Of a DNA stretch of 11,749 nucleotides, positions 1 to 7,200 are shown piece after piece; position 1 is the first letter of the stretch; each line of letters starts with the position of its first letter. The stretch comes from Sabulitectum sp964571965 (lineage in GTDB: Bacteria > Fermentibacterota > Fermentibacteria > Fermentibacterales > JCC-6): contig CAZNFQ010000068.1 in assembly GCA_964571965.1 (NCBI GenBank), forward strand, positions 1 through 11,749, written 5' to 3'. The notes under the pieces are model-generated. The model was not told the origin of the DNA, made no database searches, and worked only from the letters and a program-made list of their open reading frames with translations. The position numbers and the translations under genes are program-made.

Positions 1-34
1 AAGTCAGATGCTCTACCAACTGAGCTAGCGGCTC
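1..34 (-). tRNA. tRNA, 5' half only, probably tRNA-Lys
   Basis: The reverse complement folds as the first half of a tRNA. It has a 7-nt acceptor strand GAGCCGC (34 to 28), U8-A9, D stem GCTC/GAGC closing the D loop AGTTGGTA, base 26 A, then anticodon-stem strand TCTGA and loop bases C32 U33 U34 at the window edge. The anticodon therefore starts with U34. The 3' half, including the rest of the anticodon, lies outside the window. The run GAGCATCTGACTT is typical of bacterial tRNA-Lys(UUU), but other UNN anticodons such as Thr(UGU) or Val(UAC) cannot be excluded. The tRNA identity is certain as a class; the amino acid is inferred. Confidence 0.93.
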
Positions 35-46
35 ACCGTAGGGGCT

Positions 47-76
47 ATAATACTATTTGAGAAAAAAGAAAACCAA
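47..76 (-). promoter_or_regulatory. probable tRNA promoter (leftward)
   Basis: On the minus strand a -35-like TTGGTT (76 to 71) and a -10 TATTAT (52 to 47) are separated by 18 nt. They sit so that transcription would start near position 40, about 6 nt before the mature tRNA 5' end. On the plus strand the same bases read TATAAT (46-51), a perfect -10 for birA, but no -35 hexamer is visible at 16-18 nt because that stretch is inside the tRNA. The two divergent transcripts may therefore share overlapping -10 elements. This is a motif reading by eye only. Confidence 0.5.
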
Positions 77-113
77 TAGTGACCCCAACTGTGATTCTGT
101 ATATATTGAAACC

Positions 114-869
114 ATGGCTGAAGCATACAGTTCCGGCCGGTGGTCGGTTCACAACATAGGTTCAGTTGATTCAACCCAGAAATGGGTAAGACAGCGTATT
201 TCCGTCCTCTCTGACCGGTCTGTTCTTCTGGCCGCTTCTCAAACCGAAGGCCGTGGAAGAATTGGAAGATCCTGGCAGTCCCCTCCGGGGGGGTTTTATG
301 CCAGTTTGCTTTTAAAACCTTCTCCACCAATAGAATTTGCCCAGTGCGTTTCACTTCTGGCTGCACTTGTCATTGTGCGCATCGCCATTGGCAGTGGTTT
401 ATCCGCAGAGGTTAAGTGGCCCAATGACGTGATAGTATCAGGGAAAAAGATCGCGGGAATCATCTCTGAGACCGGCCGGGTACCGGAGAGCTGGTTCATT
501 CTTGGAATAGGGGTTAATCTGAAGGGTGTTCCTGATGTTCCGGGAAGGTCGATACTGCCTCCCGGAGACTTCAGCATGTTCGCTGAACCTCCTGAACCTG
601 ATGAACTTCTCAATGACTTTCTGAGAGATTTGGACGATTCATGGCCCAGCAGGAGCATCCATCCTCTCGCTGGTGTGATCCAAGAACTTCACGGAAGACT
701 CTGGAACCTGGGCAGGGAAGTTTACGTAAAGTCAGGCAACGAAGAGACAAAGGGGGTAATCAAAGGCCTGGACGAAAACGGTTCTCTTATACTCTCAACG
801 GACAGCGGGGAAAGAAGACTCGTCGCAGGCGAGCTCCTGACTGTTCATGGAGAAAGCGTTAACAAATGA
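114..869 (+). CDS. birA: biotin--[acetyl-CoA-carboxylase] ligase, no DNA-binding domain
   Basis: This is a biotin-protein ligase: it makes biotinyl-5'-AMP and transfers biotin to the carrier lysine of carboxylases in the cytoplasm. In the 251-residue product, VDSTQ lies at 18-22, the biotin/ATP loop GRGRIGRSW at 46-54, KWPND at 101-105, the catalytic lysine in KKIAGI at 111-116, and GIGVNL at 131-136. The final 50 or so residues (GREVYVKSG to LVAGELLTV) form the small SH3-like C-terminal domain. No N-terminal winged helix is present, so it is a monofunctional ligase and not a BirA-type biotin operon repressor. I chose ATG 114 because it leaves a standard short N-terminus. An in-frame TTG at 57 would add 19 polar residues and coincides with where the TATAAT at 46-51 would start transcription. 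It is first in an operon, and its stop overlaps the next start (ATGA). Confidence 0.93.
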   Translation: MAEAYSSGRWSVHNIGSVDSTQKWVRQRISVLSDRSVLLAASQTEGRGRIGRSWQSPPGGFYASLLLKPSPPIEFAQCVSLLAALVIVRIAIGSGLSAEVKWPNDVIVSGKKIAGIISETGRVPESWFILGIGVNLKGVPDVPGRSILPPGDFSMFAEPPEPDELLNDFLRDLDDSWPSRSIHPLAGVIQELHGRLWNLGREVYVKSGNEETKGVIKGLDENGSLILSTDSGERRLVAGELLTVHGESVNK

Positions 870-2197
870 CCAAGAGGGAGAAAAGCACCTTCGTTCTCGA
901 CACAAATGTGGTCCTCCACGATCACCGGTGCCTGGATCATTTTCAGGAACACGATGTGGTTATTCCCATTACCGTACTGGAGGAACTGGATTCCTTCAAA
1001 AAGGGAAACGACTCCATCAATTATTCCGCAAGGTCATTCATAAGGCAGCTTGATGAACTGGTTGACGGAGGTTTGCCCGTGGAAGGCATATCCCTTGGCA
1101 AAGGCAGGGGGAACCTCTTTGTACGGCACGCCCAGAACGGAATAGGCAGTCTGGATGGTGTTTTTACCGAAGACACGCCGGATCACAGAATAATTTCAAT
1201 TGCCGCTGAAATTCACAGGGAGAACCCGAAAGAGAATATCGTTCTCATAAGCAAGGACATAAACCTGAGGATGAAGGCCCTGGCAGTTGGAATTCCGGCT
1301 GAGGACTACATAACTGACAAAATAGAATGTCCCGACAAACTGTATACTGGAAGCAGGCTTTTGGAAGGGGTTTCTGCCGATTCTATTTCCGCTCTTTATG
1401 AACAGCCTTATTCCATAGAACCGGATTTTGTACCCCTCGATGCGGACCCGGTGTCCAATGAATTCTTCATAATCAAGAACGGCAGCAGAAGTGCTCTTGC
1501 CTGCCAATCTCCCATCGACGGAAATCTGCACAGGGTGAGAAAGTGGCGGGCCTACGGCATAGACCCCCGTAACGCCGAGCAGGCTTTTGCTCTGCATGCG
1601 CTTCTGGACCCGGACGTAAAGCTTGTCACCCTTACGGGAAAAGCCGGAACCGGGAAAACCCTCTTAGCCCTTGCCGCTTCACTGGAGCTTCGGAAGAGGT
1701 ACAGACAGATATATCTGGCAAGACCCGTGGTTCCCCTCTCCAACCGTGACATGGGTTACCTGCCAGGAGACATTCAGTCGAAACTCGACCCCTACATGCA
1801 GCCTCTCTGGGACAATCTGGCTGTGATACGTAACAAGTATGCCAGAGACAGCAGGGAGTATGAACTGGTAAAGGACATGGTCGACTCGGAAAAACTCATC
1901 ATCACCCCCCTTGCCTATATAAGGGGCAGAAGCCTCAATAAGGTATTTTTCATCGTGGATGAAGCCCAGAACCTTACACCCCATGAGGTAAAAACCATAA
2001 TAACCAGAGCCGGTGAGGGTACTAAGTTCGTCTTCACAGGGGATATTTTCCAGATAGACACTCCCTACCTGGACAGCAGGTCCAACGGTCTGGCCTATCT
2101 GGTGAACAGAATGAAGGGACAGAGCATTTACAGTCATGTGAATCTGGTCAGGGGAGAGAGGAGTGAACTTGCTGAACTTGCCAGCGATATACTATGA
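866..2197 (+). CDS. PIN domain-PhoH family ATPase (PhoH2/YlaK type)
   Basis: This 443-residue cytoplasmic protein joins two domains. The N-terminal PIN ribonuclease-like domain (about 7-150) shows VLDTNVV at 10-16 with acidic D12, E39/E40, D106 and D131 (in ISKDINLR), the usual metal-ligand pattern. The C-terminal PhoH ATPase (about 225-443) has Walker A GKAGTGKT at 258-265, Walker B FFIVDEAQN at 361-369, a TGD motif at 391-393 and the family's RSELAELA ending. Characterised PIN-PhoH proteins (PhoH2 of mycobacteria) unwind and cleave RNA in an ATP-dependent way; the role here is inferred from that family. Its ATG overlaps the birA stop, with only a weak GGAG 13 nt upstream, so translation is probably coupled to birA. 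Its own stop overlaps the next gene in the same way. Confidence 0.93.
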   Translation: MTKREKSTFVLDTNVVLHDHRCLDHFQEHDVVIPITVLEELDSFKKGNDSINYSARSFIRQLDELVDGGLPVEGISLGKGRGNLFVRHAQNGIGSLDGVFTEDTPDHRIISIAAEIHRENPKENIVLISKDINLRMKALAVGIPAEDYITDKIECPDKLYTGSRLLEGVSADSISALYEQPYSIEPDFVPLDADPVSNEFFIIKNGSRSALACQSPIDGNLHRVRKWRAYGIDPRNAEQAFALHALLDPDVKLVTLTGKAGTGKTLLALAASLELRKRYRQIYLARPVVPLSNRDMGYLPGDIQSKLDPYMQPLWDNLAVIRNKYARDSREYELVKDMVDSEKLIITPLAYIRGRSLNKVFFIVDEAQNLTPHEVKTIITRAGEGTKFVFTGDIFQIDTPYLDSRSNGLAYLVNRMKGQSIYSHVNLVRGERSELAELASDIL

Positions 2198-3705
2198 GTG
2201 AAGGGAAGCAAAACGCAGTTAAAACCAGGGCTGTTTTTGCGTTATCTTTCCTCTCCTCCCTGCTTCTGATCTATGCTCTTGGTTCTTCCAGAAGTGCCCG
2301 GGGAACCATTTTTGGCATGTGGTCACCGGCTCTCGCAACTGTTCTGTTTCTCACGGCACTCTGGATGGTTTTTTCCTTGCTTTCGGCGGCTGGAGTCTTC
2401 AAACTTCATTTAATGACCCGATCATTCCTGGGAAGATTTCCCGAAATCTCAGGACCTCTGCTTCTGCTGATCCTGCCCGGAGTATTTTTCCTGGCGTGGT
2501 TCCTCGCAATGAGCCAGGTCTTCTCCAGGCCGGTCTTCGTCCTTTCAATAATGCTGCTTTCTGCTGTTCCGGGCTTGCTGGTGATCACTTCCCGGTCCGG
2601 GAAAAAGCTGAAGAGTATCCTTCAGGATACAGCTTTAATGGTCATCTCTCTCGTAATCGTCCTTTTTGCCGGTGAATTAGTGCTAAGAACAATTTTGCCT
2701 GAACAGATATTCAATCCCAGATTCGGTCTGCGGCCCTACAGCAGAACCGAGCTGCAGGTCAACCTTCCAGGGATAACTCCGGGGGGTATACTTTCTACGA
2801 ACATGTGGGGCTTCAGGGGAGAGGATCCGCCGGAGGACTGGGACAGCTGGTTTACCATATTAACCATCGGCGGCAGTACCACTGCAAATTATTATCTTGA
2901 TGATTCACTCACATGGTCCAGTGTCATGCAGCGCAGCCTTCGTGAGACATGTCCGAAAGTATGGGTTGGAAATGCAGGCATACCGATGCATTCAACTGAC
3001 ACACACCTGCTTTTTCTGAGGGAGGTCCTTCCTGAAATACATCCGGATATGGTGGTCTTTCTCGTTGGAGTGAATGATATGGGTCCCTTTCTCAGGCCCG
3101 GGCACAATGAGGAAAGACTGCCGGATAACGGCGCCAGACAGTGGCTTTTCGCCAACAGTTACATACTGCAGCTTATCTACAAAACAAAGAAAATCCATAT
3201 AGATGGTGCTGAGGTGGTGGATACTGCAGTTGATCCTTATTTCACCGAGGAACCACTGGAAGAAGAGGATATTCCGCTTCCCGATGACCTTCATCAGCTA
3301 CTTGAAGATCCCGATTTTTACAGAAGAAGAATCGGCCTGCTCATCGATGAGTGTGAAAGTCTTGGAGTGGTGCCTGTATTTCTTACCCAGCCCCTGCTCT
3401 ATGAAGATTCTCCTTACTGGAGATCCATAAGGGAAACCTCGGTGTTTTTCCAGGGGAGTGACAGACCCATCTCCGGCGCGGCATTCTCCCTGATGCTTCA
3501 GACCCTGAATGATGACCTTGTGGAGGTTTGTGAAAGCAGAGGAGTGGCTGTTTATGATCTGGCAGGGGATATTCCCCACAGCAGGGACTGTTTTTACGAT
3601 TGCATGCACATGACCGAATCCGGAGCGGATCTGGTGGGCAGGAAGGTGGCAGGTTTCCTCTCTGATTACTGTGAAAGTGAGGACCTGCCTTGGCCGGAAG
3701 ACTGA
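2194..3705 (+). CDS. membrane-anchored SGNH/GDSL hydrolase-like protein
   Basis: The 503-residue product begins with about five hydrophobic segments (near 12-30, 44-66, 87-108, 112-131 and 145-167). A soluble domain with SGNH-hydrolase blocks follows. Block I is ILTIGGSTT (222-230, candidate nucleophile S228). NAG at 260-262 supplies the block II glycine, and VGVND at 291-295 supplies the block III asparagine N294. Block V DCMHMT has D469 and H472 in the D-x-x-H arrangement. All four catalytic blocks are present, so an esterase, lipase or O-deacetylase activity is likely, perhaps on an envelope glycan or lipid; the substrate is unknown. By the usual topology the catalytic domain would face outside the cytoplasmic membrane, but I cannot prove orientation. 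The start overlaps the stop of the PIN-PhoH gene (ATGA), and no Shine-Dalgarno sequence is obvious, consistent with coupling. Confidence 0.85.
   Translation: MSEGKQNAVKTRAVFALSFLSSLLLIYALGSSRSARGTIFGMWSPALATVLFLTALWMVFSLLSAAGVFKLHLMTRSFLGRFPEISGPLLLLILPGVFFLAWFLAMSQVFSRPVFVLSIMLLSAVPGLLVITSRSGKKLKSILQDTALMVISLVIVLFAGELVLRTILPEQIFNPRFGLRPYSRTELQVNLPGITPGGILSTNMWGFRGEDPPEDWDSWFTILTIGGSTTANYYLDDSLTWSSVMQRSLRETCPKVWVGNAGIPMHSTDTHLLFLREVLPEIHPDMVVFLVGVNDMGPFLRPGHNEERLPDNGARQWLFANSYILQLIYKTKKIHIDGAEVVDTAVDPYFTEEPLEEEDIPLPDDLHQLLEDPDFYRRRIGLLIDECESLGVVPVFLTQPLLYEDSPYWRSIRETSVFFQGSDRPISGAAFSLMLQTLNDDLVEVCESRGVAVYDLAGDIPHSRDCFYDCMHMTESGADLVGRKVAGFLSDYCESEDLPWPED
3679..3683 (+). promoter_or_regulatory. 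ribosome binding site fixing the TTG start of the DUF389 gene
   Basis: GAGGA lies 6 nt upstream of TTG 3690, inside the 3' end of the SGNH gene. This is the strongest Shine-Dalgarno match near the gene and supports the TTG start. Confidence 0.6.
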
Positions 3706-4550
3706 TAGAGGTATTTTTACCCACTGAAAGACTTGAACTTGCAAGATCTTCAATAAGCGGACTGCCGGTGACATCTATCTGGACCGAAAGGCTTTCTGAA
3801 ACCCACTCGCAGCTCCACATCCTTACCGGTTCATCCTACAGTGAGAAGGTCACCGGTAACCTGAGTGCCGCCCTTGAAGATACCCTGGAGGATATAAGGA
3901 TAGTCTGTCTTCCGGTGGAGGCTTCGATTCCTGCAGAGGAAACCGGTTCCGGCCTCATCAGCCATGATGAGCTGAAACAGGATATCACCGACATGACGAA
4001 CCCTGTACCCTCCACCTGGGTGCTTACCTTCCTATCTGCTGTGGTTGCGGCAGCCGGGCTCTATCGGAACAGTGCAACGGTGATAATAGGAGCCATGGTA
4101 ATTGCTCCTCTTCTTGGACCCACAGTGGGTCTCTCGTTCAGTCTTATCAATCTGGACAGAAAGCTTTTTCTGCTCTCATTCAGGGAGATGGTGCTTCGCA
4201 GCCTGATCGCTTTCATCTTCTCTGCTTTGGCAGGGTATTTTCTGAAGGTGGATCCGCACCTGTCGGAGATAACCGCGAGAACGGTTGCCGGACCTTCTGA
4301 TATCGTCCTTGCAATAGCATCCGGGGCAGCAGGGGCTGTGGCCCTGTGCTCGGCTGCTTCGTCAGCCCTTATCGGTGTAATGGTTGCCGTAGCCCTTATG
4401 CCCCCTCTGGTAACCGCAGGGCTTCTCTTTGGAGGAGGAAGCAGCCTTTGGACCGGCGGACTTCAGCTGTTTGCCCTGAATCTCGGATGCATAGTGCTGT
4501 CCGGCATTCTGGTCTTTCTCACAAGAAGGATCAGTAAGAGTTTTTCATAA
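3690..4550 (+). CDS. DUF389 family hydrophobic membrane protein
   Basis: The product has 286 residues. A soluble N-terminal part (about 1-105) is followed by about six hydrophobic segments (near 107-124, 129-152, 165-186, 204-224, 226-248 and 255-278). The hallmark of the family is the stretch GLYRNSATVIIGAM and its continuation to LLGP at 123-144; GLY-x-x-S-x-x-x-IIGAM-x-IAPL is diagnostic of DUF389 (TIGR00341-like). The biochemical function of this family is not established; a channel or transporter is a guess. The TTG start at 3690 is backed by GAGGA 6 nt upstream and gives a 16-nt overlap with the SGNH gene. It is the last gene of the birA operon and runs tail to tail, with a 20-nt overlap, into the leftward radical SAM gene. 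Confidence 0.9.
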   Translation: MAGRLIEVFLPTERLELARSSISGLPVTSIWTERLSETHSQLHILTGSSYSEKVTGNLSAALEDTLEDIRIVCLPVEASIPAEETGSGLISHDELKQDITDMTNPVPSTWVLTFLSAVVAAAGLYRNSATVIIGAMVIAPLLGPTVGLSFSLINLDRKLFLLSFREMVLRSLIAFIFSALAGYFLKVDPHLSEITARTVAGPSDIVLAIASGAAGAVALCSAASSALIGVMVAVALMPPLVTAGLLFGGGSSLWTGGLQLFALNLGCIVLSGILVFLTRRISKSFS

Positions 4551-6027
4551 GAGCCATATGCCCGGCCCTGAACCATTTAGGGGTCTGCATCAGTATTCTT
4601 TCAACTGACGGGTCTTTTCTGAAAACTGTGTTCAGGTAATTTCTTGCTTCCGCTCTGGGGTCCGAGCCGCTGGTCATTCGGAATGGCCTGTAGAATCTCA
4701 GCACACTGGCACTGGGATCGTATTCTCCGGAATCTATACCGAACTCTTCGGCTCTTTCGGTAAGCTCGCTCTTTTCCGGAAGGTTGAACACACTGATGTT
4801 CATGTAGTCTATGTCATCCTGGACCCGTTTCACCAGATCCAGGGTTCTGTTCCTGTCATTTTCCGTTTCCCCGGGAAGGCCGAACAGAAGATAAACATAG
4901 TTGAGTATGCCCTGATCGTGGGAAGCCTTTAAAACCTTCTCGGCTGTGCCGGGGAGGAATCCCTTGGCGAATTTCTTCAGTATGGCTTCACTGCCGCTCT
5001 CCACACCGGTCTGGAGCATAATGCAGCCCGCGTCCCTGTACTTTTTAAGCAGGTCCGGTTCGAGAAGAGCCGCTTCCGGCCTGGCAAAACCATAGAAACC
5101 ACTGCTCATCTCCTTGAGAACAGGTAGAATCTTCTTCAGGCCCGATGGGGGAATCGCAGAGTCTATCAGGTGGACAACTGCATTGCCAGAGGTTCGCTTA
5201 AGGAGGTTTTCCAGGTTTTTCCCTGGAATGTCCGTATAGGGTTTGTCCCTGTCCGGGCAAAACAGACACCGGTTCCAGGTGCAACCGGTGGTAAGGGGAA
5301 AGGGTATGAACTTTCTTGAACTAAGGTATTCCTGATCCGTGGCGAACACCGGCCATTCCAGCTTCGTCATCAGGGGCACGTTCTCGTTGACCAGTGATCT
5401 GCCGTCGTCGGTTAGGAGCTCGTGGAAGCAGTCCTCCAGGAGTTCTATTCCTCTGCCTGTGCTTTTAAGGGCGGCTGGGAGTGAACCTCCGACTGTGACC
5501 CTTTTCCCGTTGTTTTGCAACAGTTGTGCCGTTTCAACGGCAGCTGGAAGCTGAGAAATATAGGAGAGGCTTAAAAGAGCCCTGTCGAAGGTGTCTCGCT
5601 GTTTATTCAGCCAGTGGTGCAGGTACTCGCTGAAGGGGGTGTGCCCCTCTTCTGCAAGGCTGCAGAGACCGGCGGTGGAATGGACAGTTCCCGGGGGTAC
5701 TGAATCCATGAGAGAGAGTTTCCAGCCGGGGAAATCGCATGCGTATTTTTTAATTACAGATTGGAGCACGCCGCAGCAGCTTCTGTGCTTATGGGGAGTG
5801 TAAAAACCCTCTTCAGGTTTCCTGAGGTACTCCAGGGCAGGTGAGCAGTTCGGATACCCCTTCCCAGGTGCATGGTCGAGAAACAGCCAGAGAAAAAAGC
5901 CCAGAGACAGATCATGTATAGGGGCCTCTATTCCTCTTGCCATTAATCCAGATGCTAGCATGAATGCCCCTGCGGGTACTTCCGAAGGAGTTATCACAGG
6001 AGGAACTATCACAGCCGTTCTGTTCAA
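4531..6027 (-). CDS. B12-binding-like/radical SAM protein with CX4CX2C motif
   Basis: The 498-residue product resembles cobalamin-type radical SAM enzymes. The N-terminus (TAVIVPPV, then PAGAFMLASGL) and the later stretch LLSLSYISQLPAAVETAQLL followed by VTVGGS (151-182) match the split halves of a B12-binding Rossmann-like domain. About 100 extra residues (about 45-145), including Cys84-Cys85, lie between them. The radical SAM core has TTGCTWNRCLFC at 246-257; the cysteines C249, C254 and C257 are spaced CX4CX2C, not CX3CX2C. GVESGSE at 341-347 and LLFGLPGET at 380-388 follow, the usual SAM-contact region and C-terminal barrel strand. The reaction is unknown. I chose TTG 6027 because AAGGAG lies 8 nt upstream. 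The longer frame to ATG 6081 has no Shine-Dalgarno sequence and adds 18 residues before the first beta-strand. No partner gene reads in the same direction. Confidence 0.85.
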   Translation of the reverse strand: MNRTAVIVPPVITPSEVPAGAFMLASGLMARGIEAPIHDLSLGFFLWLFLDHAPGKGYPNCSPALEYLRKPEEGFYTPHKHRSCCGVLQSVIKKYACDFPGWKLSLMDSVPPGTVHSTAGLCSLAEEGHTPFSEYLHHWLNKQRDTFDRALLSLSYISQLPAAVETAQLLQNNGKRVTVGGSLPAALKSTGRGIELLEDCFHELLTDDGRSLVNENVPLMTKLEWPVFATDQEYLSSRKFIPFPLTTGCTWNRCLFCPDRDKPYTDIPGKNLENLLKRTSGNAVVHLIDSAIPPSGLKKILPVLKEMSSGFYGFARPEAALLEPDLLKKYRDAGCIMLQTGVESGSEAILKKFAKGFLPGTAEKVLKASHDQGILNYVYLLFGLPGETENDRNRTLDLVKRVQDDIDYMNISVFNLPEKSELTERAEEFGIDSGEYDPSASVLRFYRPFRMTSGSDPRAEARNYLNTVFRKDPSVERILMQTPKWFRAGHMALMKNSY

Positions 6028-6035
6028 AATGGCGT

Positions 6036-6041
6036 CTCCTT
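6036..6041 (-). promoter_or_regulatory. Shine-Dalgarno for the TTG start at 6027
   Basis: The minus strand reads AAGGAG followed by 8 nt and then TTG. This is the only good ribosome binding site at the 5' end of this radical SAM gene and argues against the more upstream ATG at 6081. Confidence 0.65.
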
Positions 6042-6120
6042 CCGTTCGGTGAAGATAACGGAGTTGGTATTCCCGAACCATAACATGGTCAATCGATGCC
6101 CCAGTGAATATCTTTCCAGT

Positions 6121-7200
6121 ATGATGAACTTACTACTGTTGTTCCTTCTATGTCAGACCGGCGATGAAACGGTTCTGGCTGCCTCTGAAAGGCTTTTTCA
6201 CAGCGGGAACCTAGAAACCGCCGCAGAGATGATTTCTTCCCACCAGTGGACATCAGATTCTCTCTGGAGCCGTGCGGGTCTTCTGGGAGAACTTTCCGTT
6301 AACGGTTATTCCGTGGAAACCGATCCCATTCAGGGAGATGCTGTTTATGACGTTCAGGGAGTGGTTCGTGTGGAGATAAGCTGTTCCTTCAGCCCCGGTG
6401 ATTCTCTGAGGCTCTTCGTTCCTGTTCCTTCAGACCTGCCATGGCAGGTCCTTACAGGCGATCCCGAAGTTTCACTCACCGGTCTTCAGGAATACAGCAT
6501 CTTTTCATCGGGATGGCTTCTTTTAGAGGGAATTTCCCAGGGTGAGATTTCCTCTGTTTTCTCAGTGCCGGTCAGGGCTTCATGCGGTGTTTTCAATGGT
6601 TCCGAAGTCCCCGGGGTGGAGGACGCCATGGTCTGTTTCCCCGGGGAAGACCCATTCATGGACAGCTGTCTTGACCAGAACGTTTTCTGGTCAGGCGGTG
6701 ACAGGGTCTACCTTGAATCTGTAAGTCTTGCCAGGGGCGAACCCAACCCGATGAGGCTTCTGGAAAGGGCAAGGAACAGAATTGCCGGTGTTTGCTCCGG
6801 AAGCGACCCTGTGGACCAGAGTATCCTTATTGTTCCTGGAGCCGAACTGGCTCTCCAGGGAAAGATGGACAACTCTGTGGGCGGGGTTCTTCTGGCAGCG
6901 GCTATTCTCCGCAGGTGGCAGATCCCTGCGGTGGCGGCACCAGGCAGGTTCAATGGCGGTGTATCCGCCGGGTACGTTCTGTTCGTTCACGTTAAACCCT
7001 TCGGATGGATGACTCTTTCTCCCGTTCCCGGTGATTTCATAGCCTTTGGTACCTCGGAGCCTCCCCCGGTTCGAAGCTGGCCCTGGGGTGTACCGGGATT
7101 GACCGTTTACGCTGAATCTCAGAATTCCAGCTCCTTCTGGCGATCTCTTTCCCGGGATTCCCTTGGACTCACCTACACAGTGGACTTTTTACCGCTTTGA
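6121..7200 (+). CDS. exported transglutaminase-like protein, catalytic triad apparently lost
   Basis: The product has 359 residues from ATG 6121. It opens with a hydrophobic stretch, MNLLLLFLLC, that looks like a signal peptide; Cys11 is not in a canonical lipobox. A beta-rich part (about 75-160, with RLFVPVPSDLPWQ) resembles the N-terminal region of bacterial transglutaminase-like proteins. At about 240-305 the spacing of a transglutaminase core is visible: VLLAAAILRRWQIPAVAAPG matches the helix after the active-site cysteine (usually ALLRALGIPARVVSG), and GYVLFVHV then GWMTLSP matches the GHAWVEVY and GWVPLDP strands. By that alignment the Cys is Ser252, the His is Tyr285 and the Asp is Ser300, so it would be a non-enzymatic binding or structural domain. 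Starts at GTG 6049 or ATG 6085 are possible, and none has a clear Shine-Dalgarno sequence. Its stop overlaps the next start (TTGA). Confidence 0.75.
   Translation: MMNLLLLFLLCQTGDETVLAASERLFHSGNLETAAEMISSHQWTSDSLWSRAGLLGELSVNGYSVETDPIQGDAVYDVQGVVRVEISCSFSPGDSLRLFVPVPSDLPWQVLTGDPEVSLTGLQEYSIFSSGWLLLEGISQGEISSVFSVPVRASCGVFNGSEVPGVEDAMVCFPGEDPFMDSCLDQNVFWSGGDRVYLESVSLARGEPNPMRLLERARNRIAGVCSGSDPVDQSILIVPGAELALQGKMDNSVGGVLLAAAILRRWQIPAVAAPGRFNGGVSAGYVLFVHVKPFGWMTLSPVPGDFIAFGTSEPPPVRSWPWGVPGLTVYAESQNSSSFWRSLSRDSLGLTYTVDFLPL

Noticed and set aside
57..113. TTG-initiated N-terminal extension of the biotin ligase
   Set aside because: It would begin at the predicted transcription start of the TATAAT at 46-51, has AGGGG only 12 nt upstream, and adds 19 polar residues not typical of the family. 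ATG 114 was preferred.
1196..2137. Antisense open frames inside the PIN-PhoH gene
   Set aside because: The sense frame has intact PIN and Walker motifs throughout; the antisense translations resemble nothing and lack ribosome binding sites.
3298..3820. Antisense open frames of 145-158 codons over the SGNH/DUF389 junction
   Set aside because: They are shadows of two well-supported genes, with no ribosome binding site or recognisable protein feature.
6028..6081. Longer start (ATG 6081) of the leftward radical SAM gene
   Set aside because: There is no Shine-Dalgarno sequence at 6081, whereas AAGGAG sits 8 nt before TTG 6027, where the conserved first beta-strand begins.
6049..6120. GTG 6049 or ATG 6085 start of the transglutaminase-like gene
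   Set aside because: Both would put a polar extension before the hydrophobic signal-like segment that begins at ATG 6121. No ribosome binding site favours them, though none is strong at 6121 either.
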